Part shown: positions 12,142 through 23,975 of the stretch, one piece after another
Numbering within the stretch: the first letter of the stretch is position 1
Layout: each line of letters begins with the position of its first letter
NCBI GenBank assembly: GCA_028386065.3
Contig: JAKUCV010004201.1
Coordinates: 46,424 to 110,423 of the forward strand
From: Turnera subulata
Taxonomy: Eukaryota; Streptophyta; Magnoliopsida; Malpighiales; Passifloraceae
Reading direction: 5' to 3'
DNA: 64,000 nucleotides
Made by a program: the position numbers and the translations under genes
The notes under the pieces: model-generated
The model's input: the letters and a program-made list of their open reading frames with translations, nothing else
The model's database searches: none
Told to the model about the DNA's origin: nothing

Positions 12142-15100
12142 TTAAGGTAAATTGCACATTCTAAGCTCAAGTTTGATTTTTGCGAATTGCTCTTCTTTGA
12201 GTGGCTTTGTGAAAATATCAGCAAGTTGATTTTCAGTCTTGACAAACTCAATGGCCACATCTTTCTTCAACACATGATCTCGGATGAAATGATGTCGGAC
12301 TTCAATATGTTTTGTCCCAGAGTGTTACACAGGATTTTTAGTCAAATTGATTGCACTTGAAATATCACAATAGATAGGCACACAGTTAAAGGTTAGTCCA
12401 TAATCAGATAGAGTTTGCTTCATCCATAGGACTTGAGCAGAACATGCTCCAACCGCCACATATTCAGCTTCTCTGGTAGATGTAGCGACCGAATTTTGCT
12501 TCTTGCTTGACCATGACACAAGAGATTGTCCAAGTAATTGACATGTTCTACAGGTGCTTTTCCTGTCTAATGTATATCCTGCAAAGTCTGCATCTGAATA
12601 ACTTGTGAGAGAAAAAGCATCGAATTTGGGGTACCATAATCAAAGTGATGGTTTACCTTTCAAGTACTTAAAAATTCACTTTGTGGATCTAAGATGAGAT
12701 TCTTTAGGACAAGATTGAAATCGAGCATATAGACATACACTTAACTTGATGTCAGGCCTGGTAGCAGTAAGAAATAGAACACTACCTATCATGCCTCGAT
12801 ACATTTTGATATCAACATCCTTATCATTCTCATCCTTGACAAGTTTTGTCGATGTACTCATAGGCGTACGACAAGATTTGGTTGCTTCCATACCAAATCT
12901 CTTAAGCAACTCACGGATATACTTTGCTTGATTTATGAAGATGCCACCATCAAGTTGTTTGACTTGAAATCCCAAGAAGTATGTAAGTTCACCCATTATA
13001 CTCTTCTCAAACTCACTGTGCATAAGTTTCTCTAAGTCCTTACAAAGAAGATCATTAGTAGCACCAAATAGAATATTGTCAACATATATTTGCACAATGA
13101 TCACATCTTCTTTGCATGTTTTGACAAATAAGGTGGAATCAACTTTACCTCTTTGAAAGCCTTTAGACACAAGATAAGAACTTAGTCTATCATACCATGC
13201 CCTAGGAGCTTGTTTAAGTCCATATAAAGCCTTTTTAAGTTTATAAACATAATCTGGATGTTCATGAAATTCAAAACCCGGTGCTTGTTCAACATAGAAT
13301 TCTTCCATAATAAAGCCATTTACAAATGCACTCTTAACATCCATTTGATATAATTTAAATGATCTAAATGATGCAAAGGCAACTAGCATGCGAATAGATT
13401 CTAATCTAACAACAGGAGCAAAGGTCTCATCATAATCAATACCTTCTTGTTGATTATAACCTTGAGCAACTAACCTGGCTTTGTTTCTTAGCACAATACC
13501 AGATTCATCAAGTTTGTTTCTGAATACCCACTTTGTTCCAATGACTGGGTGTTCAGGTGGTCTAGGTACCAACTCCCATACGTCACTTCTCTAGAACTAA
13601 TTCAGTTCCTCTTGCATTGCATTGACCCAAAATTCATCTTGGATGGCATCATGTGTGTTTTTGGGCTCAATTTGTGAAGAGAATACAAGGTGAGTGTTCA
13701 AATTCCGAACGGATGACGTTGTGGTTACTCCTCTGGTGATGTCACCAAGAATAGCATCAGTTGATAATCCTCTAGGTGCTCTAATACTCAGAGGAGTGCG
13801 TTGTGAAGTTGAAGCTCGTGCAGTGACATTTGGTTTTTCCGCAACCATATCAGGCAGATTGTCATGTTGTTGTGATGCTTCATGTGGAACCAATACAGGT
13901 AGTTCTTCATCTTTTTCATCAGATGGAGTGTCAATGTTAATAACCTATGGTTGAGCATCAAGAGTACCATCTGCATCTTCTTCAACACTTAGATCAACCG
14001 GGTTAGTCTCATCAAAAACAACATGTATGGTTTCTTCAACAACCATATTTATCTTGTTGTAAACTCGATATGCTTTACTGGTTGTAGAATAGCCAAGGAA
14101 AATATCATCAATAGATTTTGATTCAAACTTATCCAGGTTATCCATTGCATTCAGAATATAGCATTTAGACCCAAAGACTCGAAAGTAGGAAATATTTGGT
14201 TTCTTCCCATATCAAATCTCATAAGGTGCCTTTTCAATTATAGGACGCATAGAGATTCTATTTAGGATGTAGCATGCTGTGTTCACACCCTCTGCCCGGA
14301 AATATGCTGATAACTTATGCTCATTAAGCATAGTTCTAGCCATCTCTTGCAAAGTTCGATTCTTCCTTTCAACTACCCCATTTTGTTGAGGTGTTCTAGG
14401 TGTCGAAAAAGTGTGTACTATGCCACTTTGCTCACAGAATTGTTTAAAGGCATGATTATCAAATTCTCCTCCATGATCACTTCTAATTTTTGAAATTTTA
14501 TACCCTTTCTCATTTTGTAAATGTTTAACAAGAGTACTAAACTCATCACATGCATGATCCTTATAAGCAAGAAATATGACTCATGTATATCTAGAATAAT
14601 CATCTACTATGACGAAAACATATCTCTTACCACCTATACTCATGGTTCTCATAGGTCCAAACAAATCCATATGCAATAATTTAAATGGTCTAGATGTAGA
14701 GATAGCATGCTTAGGTTTAAAGGAACTTTTAAACTATTTACCAAGCTGACATGGACGACATGTAGCTTCTTTTTCATATTTGAGTGCGGGTAAACCTTTC
14801 ACCAACATCTTGCTTGATAATCTGGATACGAGGTCCAAGTTGGCATGCCCTAGCCTTCTGTGCCATAAGGTTGGAGTTTCTGTTCTTGCACTTAAACACT
14901 TAAGCTCAGAGTTAGTAGCATTATCAAAGCATATAGAGTAGACATTTCCTTTTCTGGTACCAGTAAATACCACATCTTCGTCTACCGAACTTAATAAGCA
15001 TTTAGAAGCATCAAAAGTGACTTTAAAACCTTTATCACAGAGTTGACTCACACTAAGCAAATTATACTTAAGTTTATCAACAAGTAAAACATGTTCAATA

Positions 15101-17126
15101 GATGGGGTAGTGTCAATGTTACCAAACCCGAGAATTTGTCTTTTGGACTTGTCCCCAAAAGTTACTTTTCCTCGATCTTTCATGGTTAGGGATGAAAACA
15201 TGGGTACTTCTCCTGTCATATGCCTTGAACATCCACTGTCTAGGATCCATTCATCCCTTGTCACCTACAGAAAACAACTAGGTTTTAGGTACCCAAACTA
15301 ACTTGGGTCCTGTGGGGTTAGATTTGGTTCCTTTTGGAACCCACACATTTCTAACATTTTCATTCCTTTTCTTGATCCTACAAGCTTTGATACCATGAGC
15401 ATTCTTTCCACAATAATAGCAAGTGATACGTGGTGCATGATAATGCGTATGCATGTAATTCCTAGAAGAGTGTACATAAGTGTTTCTTCTAATTCTGTAA
15501 GACTTCATATTATGATTTAGTTTTCTAAAAACTAAATCTGGCCTATATGACATATTCTTTTTATATGGTTTTCTATCAACCAGATTTGACATACTTGGCT
15601 TAGAAGCATAATGTTTCACATATTTGTGTGTGCTAACATTCTTAAGATGTGAAGTGTCAGGTTTGTATGGCACACTAGATTCTGCCCTAACAAATCGCAC
15701 AGTAGGATTTGGTTTTTTAGAAACCAAATGTGTAGCACCTAATCCTTCTTTTTGTGTTGAACTTCTTTGTTGTCCTAACAGTATGTTCAAATTATTGGTA
15801 CTACTAGTAAATTTCTCTAGAGAAGATCTTAGATTAGTGACATGCTTCTCAAGAACATTTTTCTTATTTTCAAGAACTTTACACATATCATTCTTACAAG
15901 CATATGCCTTTTCTACTTCATCATAAGCATTCTTTAGAACAAATTTCTCAGATTTTAAATCTTCACATACTTTTATAGTATCAGCATTAGCTAGCCTAAG
16001 TTTCTCATTTTCATTTTTATAGGCTTTCTTATCAAATTCAAGCAAATCAATCTTCTTCTTATACTCCTTATTTTTCTTAACTACGTGCTTGTATTTGGTA
16101 TGCAATTCATCAGAAGCATCAAGTAATTCTTCTATATTAAGGTCAGCAGAGTCTGTTACCTCAGAATCTTCTTGGGCCATGGAGCAAAGGTTGGTTTCCT
16201 CCTCGACATCAGAATCGGTTGAAGAGTCTGAATCATCCCACGCAACCATAGCCTTCTTTCCCTTGGTTTTTTGAAAAACCAGAATGGTCCTTCTTTTAGT
16301 AAGGACACTCAAACTTGATATGGCCTAGATGATTGCAACCAAAGTACACCAAAGAGTCTTTCTTGGGCTTCTCAGCTTTTGCGACCTTGAGATTCTTCCC
16401 TCTGAGTTGTTTCTTCATCTTAAGGTACCTTGCGAATCTTCTGGTGATGAGAGCCATATCAGAGTCGCCATCATCATCATTTGGTTCCTGAACCTTCAAT
16501 GCGACATCCTTCCTTTTTTGTTCAATTTTGTTGCCATGACAAATTAGCTTGCCAATGAGCTCATCAAGGGATAGCAAATTCAAATTCTGAGCTTCTTCAA
16601 TGGCAGTCACTTTAGGCTCCATTCTTTGGGAAGTGACCTCAGAATCTTTGTAACCTTTTCTCTATGTGTCATCACCTTTCCAAGTGACGCAAGGTTGTTG
16701 CAAAGTATAGTAAAGCGAGTATCCATGGCATGTATGGTTTCTCCAGAATCCATTTGAAAAAGCTCATACTCTCGCATCAAGCGATTGAGCCTTGATTGTT
16801 TAACATGATTTGTGCCTTCATGAGTGATGCACAATAATCTCCATATTTCATGAGTAGTTTCACAAGTTCTAACTCTTTGAAACTCACTTTCACCAATACC
16901 GCATAATAGAGCATTTTTGGCTTGAGCATCAAGCTTTGCTCTCTTCATTTCATCATCAATCCAGAGATGCATAGGACTTTTCGGCCTGTTGTAAGGATTC
17001 TAGACAATGTGCCACATCTCAAAGTCCTTTCCTTCAAGGAAGATCTTCATGCAAAACTTCCAATAATCAAAGTTTGCCCGATCAAAGTATGGTGCCTTGT
17101 TCACGCTTGTACCCTCAAAAGCCATG
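12142..17126 (-). pseudogene. SIRE-1 gag-pol, degenerate
   Basis: Gag starts at 17126 and has a TAG at 16999-17001. Domains follow leftwards: retrotransposon gag; a CCHC knuckle whose first Cys is Tyr (YFGCNHLGHIKFEC, near 16330); a coiled coil (about 15700-16200); a second knuckle (CYYCGKNAHGIKAC); aspartic protease with intact WILDSGCSRHMTG (15264); GAG-pre-integrase (LWHRRLGHAN); integrase with its DDE motifs interrupted by stops (14700-13950); reverse transcriptase (13572-12676) with YVDN in place of YVDD; and RNase H (12325-12519) with YCDIS. The frame ends at MCNLP-stop. At least six stops or frameshifts make it non-functional, and the YVDN change would by itself weaken the polymerase. 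Confidence 0.9.
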
Positions 17127-17167
17127 ATCTTTGTCTCTGGATTTTACTCCTTTGAACTGAGAACGTA

Positions 17168-17179
17168 GCTCCGCTACCA
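17168..17179 (-). other. Primer binding site of SIRE-1
   Basis: TGGTAGCGGAGC on the minus strand, two bases after the 5' LTR end (CCTACA). It is identical to the sites of Copia-X and SIRE-2. Confidence 0.8.
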
Positions 17180-18897
17180 ATTGTAGGCCCAAAAGTGCCT
17201 AAGAGGGGGGTGAATTCGGCCTTAAAAACTTTTTCGGACAGAGAAATTTGGTTTTTGCGATACCAAATCTCTGTGGAAAGATTTGGTTTCTGAGATACCA
17301 ATTCTGTTAAACACTTAGCGAGTATATGAGGCAAGAAAGCGAGTAGAGAAAGAGTAGAAGAGAGTGAATATAGTGATTTAGAGTGGTTCCCCCTCACCAG
17401 GTACTCCACTACCTAAAGGTTCCTTCCTTTAGGATTTGAAAACTCTCACATTACTTAGGTTTTTACGGGATCAACCTTAACCGTTACAAACACAAGCTTT
17501 TCTAGGCTCAGCTCAAACCTTAACAAGTTTTTCACAGGCTAAACTCTAACCTTACACAAGCTTTTCACAGACTAAGCTTGAACCTACTCTCAAATCTAAT
17601 CTTAGACTTGAGTACCCAGCAAAACTAAACCAAGCCTTGCTTACAACTTGCCCCTTGAAACAGTTTCGCACTGTAAGCAGAAAAACCAGATCAAATACCA
17701 AATTTATTAGCTCAAGTATACACTCAAATTTTGCGCACTAGCTGGTATATTCTTCTAGAGGTGTAAACGTCTCTCTTTATAGGATCTGAGTGTGGGGGAT
17801 ATGCTCTCCAGTTGACTTTAGTTCATCAAAGCTTCAGTTTGGTGCCGTTATGCATGTCAACTCCTTGGTAGCTACAAATTGCCAAATCTGGAAAGTTTGG
17901 ACCACAATCTGGAGTTGAGTGGGAGTTAGGTGGGAACATCATCTGCACTTCCATAAAGTCTTCCCTCTTACTTTTTCTCCAATTCAAACGGCTGGAAGTG
18001 GGATTTAAATGCTTGCAGGACCACACAGAACTTGCACAAAAAGTTGATGTTGACAGCTTCAGATATGGTGTCGGTAAAAACCTGTGAACACCCAAATTTG
18101 ACCCACGATTTTTCCACTAAAATTGGGTTTTAAGCATACTTGAACCTTGAATTGATGAGATGATTCAATCCTAGGATTAAGACATGCCGAGAATTTAACC
18201 TAGTGGAAATAATGTATTTTGGTAATTTGGACCCTTATGTATTTGAATGCTAAGATTAGTGAGATGATTTATATATTAAGGTTTATACTAAAATATGTTT
18301 TATTCCATTGCTTGGGGCTTTTATTTATGTTTAACCCGATTATATTGAGATGATTCATTTTTCGGTTAAAGATAGGTTCAAGGGGCCCAAGTTAAAGTAT
18401 TCTCCAGAGTTTAATAAGCCCATCAACATAATTCTTGCAGGTTAATTTTAGCTCTGATTTTCGTGGAAAATCAGAGCTAAATCATCATTAAATTAGATTT
18501 TGTGTTTTTGGTATGATTTTGCTTAAAATTGGTGTTAATGTGTAATCAATCAGTTATTGAATGATTTAGAGGAGTAATAATCAAGTAATGGAGTGATTCT
18601 GGGTTGATTACGCGGTAGGATCAAGTTAGAGCTGAATTAGGGGGATTGGGGGTCAAAAAAGGAAAGAACGGGTGACACGCAGGGTGACCGATGGTCGTCG
18701 TGGGCGGACATCCCCACATGACCGCCGGCACTGGTGGTCATCCAGCTGATGACCGCCAGCAGCAGCGGTCATGGGTGCCCAAAATCCCCGATTTTTCCGA
18801 TTTTGTTTCTAATTCGATCCTACGCGGTTTTGGACCAGATTTTATGGCATAATCTTCACCATTAAGCAGGTCCACGCCCCTAGGCTTCCCAGAACAC

Positions 18898-18904
18898 TAT
18901 AAAC
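18898..18904 (+). promoter_or_regulatory. TATA box of the Tat solo LTR
   Basis: CACTATAAACAGGACCCC matches the TATA regions of the other Tat LTRs (23075, 31966). GACCGCCA palindromes lie about 130-190 bp upstream (18705-18770), so the promoter could still fire into SIRE-1 sequence. Confidence 0.6.
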
Positions 18905-19658
18905 AGGACCCCTCACGTACATTTCAAAGGATCAATTTCATTACACACATATCCCCATAAGCTTTGTTTGCTTGGTGAAACTTTACATCTCCAAGCCTAA
19001 AAACATTCCTATAGGCAGAAACTCTGGAGAAAATTTGTGGGAAAGCACCAAGGAAGAAGCCAAAAAGAGGAAGTCAAGAGAAGATCAAGAGGAGGAAGCG
19101 ATCAAAAGCAATTTAGGAGCCAAGAAGTTGGGCAATCCGAGTAGAAGGACCTGATGCAAGCAGTCTCAAAAAACAATTCATATCTCCAATTCTAGAAGTT
19201 GGATTGCCAGGATCTTGGACTCTGTGGAAAGCTAAGAGGGAGAGCTACAACTTTACTGTTGGAACCAGTAGCTGAGTCGGCCATTTGCACTGTCCAAAGT
19301 CCAGTAGAAGACGACCATAGATTCTGTCCAACAACCGAGCTAAGTGTTCTAAACCTTTTAATTGCGCACCTTATTGATTGCTAATTGCTGGTGATGTGAT
19401 GATGCTTTTGTGGATTATGTGATTGCTGTGATGCCATGTCAAGAACTATGTGGGCTTTGAACCCGGTTTCTGGGGTATGTAGGTGGTCTCTAGTGGTGGA
19501 GATTCAAGCCCAAATATTTTTATTTTTCCTTTTTGTTCCGAACCTTCTTCTCCTACCCCTCCAATTCAATTTTGTTATTTTTATGTGATTTGTTCCCACA
19601 CTTGCACACCTACACAAAGTACACTTGTACTTTACAACTGCACAAGGTTTCGACCCAA

Positions 19659-19783
19659 CACGGATGGGTGCTTAACACCATCCCATCCGTGACGAACCCC
19701 CGATCCCATGTCTTTAGTTCGCCACGACCATGTAGCCTAAAGGAGTCATATAAAGATTTTTCCGAAATTTTGCCCTTAATAAA
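19659..19783 (+). terminator. Conserved hairpin and poly(A) signal of the Tat solo LTR
   Basis: CACGGATGGGTG (19659) pairs with CATCCCATCCGTG (to 19692). AATAAA follows at 19778-19783 and then GGTGGCGACTCC. The same layout occurs at 23776-23889, 30200-30337 and 32860-32988, which marks the R/U5 end of this LTR family. Confidence 0.6.
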
Positions 19784-20064
19784 ATTTGGGTGGCGACTCC
19801 AATAACATGGGATTGACCCGAGGAAGAAGTTGAAAGGATTAGGTGAACAGGCCCAAGTGATTTTGGGTCGGGTATTCACAAAACCATATGTCACGTATCC
19901 AAGATATGGTATCGACAGAAACCATAATTTTCCTGCAAGTCAAAATCAACACAAGCAAAAGTAGCAATATACTTGTAATTTGTTAGTCATTAAAACCAGA
20001 TAATCATCATGGTTAATCACAGTTTAGCATTAGGATGTGATTAACCCTAATTTTTTTGTCAACA

Positions 20065-20846
20065 CGACCCTCTGTATTATGGCCTTCACTCCAGCATCAT
20101 TGTCCATGCGCTGAAAAATGGCAAGCTGCGCCTCGGCCCCGCTGTGATTCCGACTCCGAGTGTCTGCAACCTGTGCAGGTAACCCCAAAAACATCAATGC
20201 TCACACCAAACTGGGCAAAGACATGTTAAATCAGTTCCACATTCATATAGACATGCATCATGAAGATGGATTTGCACAAAAACATCATGCATTCCGGCAT
20301 TAGGACAACATTTTATTTGCAGATTAAATCACAACAAAATCACAAAACCCGTCCTGGCAAAACTCAAAATTAACTAAAATTGGCACAGGCCCACCAACAC
20401 CCACCCATCACACATCGAGAATATGCAGTTCAAACATCAAAACAACAGCACAATCAGCCGAAATCATCAATTTTCGCCAAGAACCCTAAATACAAATTTA
20501 GGCAATTCATCAATCCGATAGTTCTTGTGTTTAATCTGGCAAATAAGCATAAGGGAAAGCATTGTAGGCATACTTGGAGCATTTTCAAACAATCAAACAC
20601 ATCAAACATTACATAAATCCGAATTTATCGAGAAATTTGGCATAGACTGGAAATGAATTGAAATTGCAATTGAAGTAGTTTTGGTTGATGAAAATCGCTT
20701 ACTTGCACTTGGGGAAGATGAGAGGAGAGGTGCCTATCAGGAAATTTGAGTAATAAGGCCGGACTGTCCTCCGGATTGGATTTTTGGCGGTATTTCCTTA
20801 TTGTGTCTTGCCCTAATTTATAGATGCTCGATGATGATGAAGCCAT
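20065..20846 (-). pseudogene. PMD gene 5' exons (Tat-A antisense gene), cut by SIRE-1
   Basis: The minus strand has an acceptor (CACAG|GTTGC, exon edge 20170) and an open exon, 20065-20170, encoding AEAQLAIFQRMDNDAGVKAI. This exon joins in frame to 7336-6793 once SIRE-1 is removed. A possible first exon with a serine-rich start (ATG at 20846) ends at a strong GTAAGC donor near 20697. A TATA-like AATTTATA lies at 20815-20822, downstream of that ATG, so the true start is uncertain. GACCGCCA palindromes (20950-21050) and GGGGCATGCTACCCC hairpins (21264-21543) lie upstream. Confidence 0.6.
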
Positions 20847-21263
20847 GGAATTAATTTGGAATAGGAGGGGGAGGGATTGCGAGTTGATTGGGAAGTTTTG
20901 AGGGTTTTGGGATGAAATGAAGGAGAGAGAAGGGTTTTTCGGTTTTTAAAGTCGGATGGAACTTGGCGGACATGGCGAGAAGACCGCCAGTTATTGGCGG
21001 TCATCTCGACATGACCGCCACGCTCAGGCGGACAAGTGGGGATGACCGTCGACATCCAAGGTTTTTTAGTTCTACCCTTTCATGGGAACCGAGCCTTGAG
21101 ATGAACTTTTGAAAGAAAATTAGTGCATGCATGACTTTGGGTCCATGATAATGATATATTGTGATCTTTTTGGTTTGTCGGGTCTTCGAGTCTGGAAAAT
21201 ACGTGCAGGCCCCGTCGGGCTCTAAAATTTTGATTAATGAAAGAGGGGCCCGCAATCCCACTA

Positions 21264-22270
21264 TTTTTCAGGGCATGCTACCTCATTTGTTTGAAATATT
21301 TTCCTAGGGGATGTTACCCCAACATGTGATGCGTTTTGTTTTCCGGGGCACGTTACTCCATTATATAGTGTATTTGTTTTCGGGGCGTGATACCCCACTA
21401 GGTATCTGGTTTCTCGTAGCATGCTACCCCATGCGATTTGCTTGGGGCAGACCCCATAGGATTGGAATCGTAATCTGGACATTTTGTTTCTGGGGCATGA
21501 AACCCCATTGCTGGGGAAGAGATTCTTTGGGGCATGCTACCCCGAGGGGTATGTAATGCTCCGAGAATCGCTGACGGCTGATGAAAAGGTATGTGATGCC
21601 ATGGGAGGGATGAGATGATTCCCACTAACCCAGAAAATGAGAGAAAACCCGAGTTCTCTAGGGAGGACAACTATAATCCCTCGAAAGTAGGTAACCCCGA
21701 AATGACCCCCATGGGAGGAGAAATATCCCTAGTTAACCGAGATGAGAGGATTCTTTGCTAACAACCTAAACATCGAGTCCCCACGGGAGTACAGTAAAAT
21801 CCGGAGCCAATACCGAGTCCCCATGGGATTACGATAAAATCCTGAACCAAACACCGAGTACCCCATGGAAGGACGATAGTATCCCTAGTTAGTGAGAATG
21901 AAATGATTCCTTGTTAATGACCCGGTAGGTGAGATGATTCTATCAAACCAAACACCTGAGTACCCCATGGGAGGACGATGATGTCCCTAGTCAGCCGAGA
22001 TGAGATGATTTTTTGTTGACGACCACCAAAGAAACCAGAGTCCCCGCGGGAGGACGATAAAATCCATAGTTAGCTTAGAAGAGTTGATTCTTTCCCAACG
22101 AAACCACACATCGAGTCCCCCAAGGAGGACGATAAATCCTTGAAAATCCGGGATGAGATGATTCCCGATCCATGGCACATACAAGTCAGCATCAGCATCA
22201 GCACCTACTCCGTCGAATTTGGGTGTTTTGTTAGTCGTTGTTTTGTCTTCAGTTCCTAAAGACACATCAA
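21264..22270. repeat. Tat-A 3' repeat tract: GGGGCATGCTACCCC hairpins, then TGAGATGATT repeats
   Basis: The first part (21264-21543) has about seven short imperfect palindromes of the type GGGGCATGCTACCCC, roughly 35-70 bp apart. The second part (21600-22180) has imperfect units of about 70-80 bp built from CCCCATGGGAGGACGATA, ATCCCTAGTTAG and GATGAGATGATTC. No protein is encoded. Confidence 0.85.
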
Positions 22271-22281
22271 TGAGGGGCATC

Positions 22282-23975
22282 AGTGAACACCCAAAATTTG
22301 ATCCACTAATTTTTTATTAGGTTATGAATATATCATTGTCTATGGATCGATGAGATGATTTGATCCTTAGATGAAATGTCTTTATAATTTAATAGAGTAT
22401 TGATATTTTGTTATTTTTAGACCTATAATGCATTTGGCTTGGAATTATTGAGATGATTTAATTATGAGTTTAATGTGTTTAAAAGTTTATTTATAATAAA
22501 TTATGGATATTTAGTTGTTCTTGGCTTGGGTGTTAAAATGAGTTAGAGGCCTGGACCAATTAAATAAGGACCCTCTAGCATTTCTAGTCCATCAAAAACC
22601 CTAGACTTAGCTGCTAATTAACCCAGATTTTCGTCCAAAAACCGGGTTAACTATTTTCCTTTTGTGTTTTAGATGTTTTATGGAAGCTAGAGTGGAGTGA
22701 GGAGGAGGAAAACTAAAATAGGAAGAGGGGAGTGGGTAGGCTACAAGTTAGGAGGATCTCTGGAGCTGAAAACAGGTAAAATACTAATTAGGAATGGCGT
22801 GGGAATCAAGTTGAGCCGGAGTACTAAGAATCAAAATCGGAAAGGAAAGAACTATTTTGGATACAGGTGCCGACGGACATGGCGACATGACCGCCAGCAC
22901 CTGGCGGGCTTGTAGAGATGACCGCCAGCACGTGGCGAACATCGCGAGATGACCACCGGTGCTTAGCGGGCTTCCCATCCAATTTTGGCAGTTTTTCGAT
23001 TATTTCCTCTTCTCTTGATTTAGGGTATCTACCGTTGGATCTAGGGATTCAATCCCGATCCTTAGATCAGACACTATAAATTGGACCCCCATGCACCCTC
23101 AAAACAAACCAATTTTCTCTCTTCCTTCTCTATACACACATAAGCTTAGGAACCCTTTCTAGGGTTGAAATTCTAGAGGAATTTTGTGGAAAGGACTAGC
23201 AAGAAGTCAATAGCAGCAGGAGATCAAGAAGAGATGAAGAAGAAGGCATATTTAAGCAAACCGTTAGAGAAGAAGTGCTAAACCCGAGAGGAAGATTCTA
23301 GTGGATGCAGTCTTAGTATTTCGGCCATATCTGGAGCTGTAGACATTGTTTTTCAGCGATTTTGGTGTTTCTCGAAAGATAAAAAGCAGCTCTATAACTT
23401 TGCTGTTCACAATAGACACCAGTTTGGCCTCCTTCTACCCCGAATTCCCTGTTGAAATTCTGTCTGGATTCTGTTGCGAAATGGTAAGTGCATAGGAGCG
23501 AGATGAGGGCCACAAGAGGTAACTCGTTCTAATTTTCTCGATTATCTGCTGTTGTGACATGATGATGCTGATTATGTGATTGTTTATGTGATGCATATAA
23601 GAACTACATGAGCTTTGAACCCAATATCAGGGGGTACATAGGCATTTTCTTGTGGTGGAAATGCAAGCTCAACCTTTATTTATTTTTTGTCTTGTTTTTG
23701 TTTTGTTTTCATTATTTATTTGTTTGTCTTGTGCATGGCATATGTTAATCTCTAATTGCATATGATCTTGCCCCAACATGGATGGGTGTCTCTCACCTTC
23801 CCATCCATGACGAACCCCCGGGTCCACATCTTGGGTTCGCCTATCGGTTGCTTAAGAAAGGTTTTCCCCGAATTTTTCCCTATAATAAAATTCGGGTGGT
23901 CACTCCAAAGATGTAGATGACGGTTAGGAAGAAGGTAGTTAGTAGGCCCATTGAATTTTGGGTCCGGTACTCACA
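22282..23975 (+). repeat. 3' LTR of Tat-A
   Basis: The LTR is 1694 bp, AGTGAACACCC...GGTACTCACA; the first T of the terminal TG has mutated. It is preceded by the purine-rich GAGGGGCAT. TATAAATT is at 23075-23082, GACCGCCA palindromes at 22870-22970, the hairpin near 23776-23808 and AATAAA at 23884-23889. Confidence 0.85.

Larger units (their letters stand above)
18083..19880 (+). mobile_element. Tat/Ogre-type solo LTR inserted in the SIRE-1 LTR
   Basis: A 1798-bp unit begins TGTGAACACCC and ends GGGTATTCACA between perfect AAACC duplications (18078-18082 and 19881-19885). No internal retroelement sequence is present, so it is a solo LTR left by LTR-LTR recombination. It resembles the three LTRs at 22282, 28674 and 31254 in order: TGAGATGATT motifs in U3, GACCGCCA palindromes, a TATA box, a CGGATGGGTG hairpin, AATAAA and GGTGGCGACTCC. 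Confidence 0.92.
7337..20064 (-). mobile_element. SIRE/Maximus-like Copia retrotransposon, degenerate (SIRE-1)
   Basis: The element lies on the minus strand between target duplications TGACC (7332-7336) and CGACC (20065-20069), one mismatch. It has a 3' LTR on the left, a polypurine tract, an accessory ORF, gag-pol, a primer binding site and a 5' LTR on the right. The 5' LTR is split by a 1.8-kb solo LTR. Gag with a long coiled coil, and an extra ORF between pol and the 3' LTR, are typical of the SIRE/Maximus lineage. Every gene carries stops or frameshifts. The host sequence is the PMD exon of the Tat-A antisense gene. Without the nested insertion the element would be about 10.9 kb. Confidence 0.92.
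17182..20064 (-). repeat. 5' LTR of SIRE-1, split by a solo LTR
   Basis: The LTR consists of 17182-18082 plus 19886-20064 and matches 7337-8472 throughout. Its outer end is TGTTGAC on the minus strand. The TATA box on the minus strand is at 17776-17781. The insertion at 18083 falls inside one of the GGTAT/AAACC hairpins. Confidence 0.9.
20065..23975 (+). mobile_element. Tat/Ogre-like retrotransposon Tat-A, right part (antisense gene 5' end, 3' repeats, 3' LTR)
   Basis: The element is read on the plus strand by its LTR and polypurine-like GAGGGGCAT. Its left part is the PMD array at 1928-7336, beyond SIRE-1; gag and pol lie outside the window or are lost. The PMD gene runs on the opposite strand between the pol position and the 3' LTR. 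Extra ORFs in this position, in either orientation, are known for Tat-lineage elements. The LTR end at 23975 abuts Tat-B protease sequence, so Tat-A inserted into Tat-B. Confidence 0.75.

Noticed and set aside
19199..19805. Short frames within the Tat solo LTR
   Set aside because: They overlap R/U5 signals conserved as DNA in all LTR copies and are not conserved as protein.
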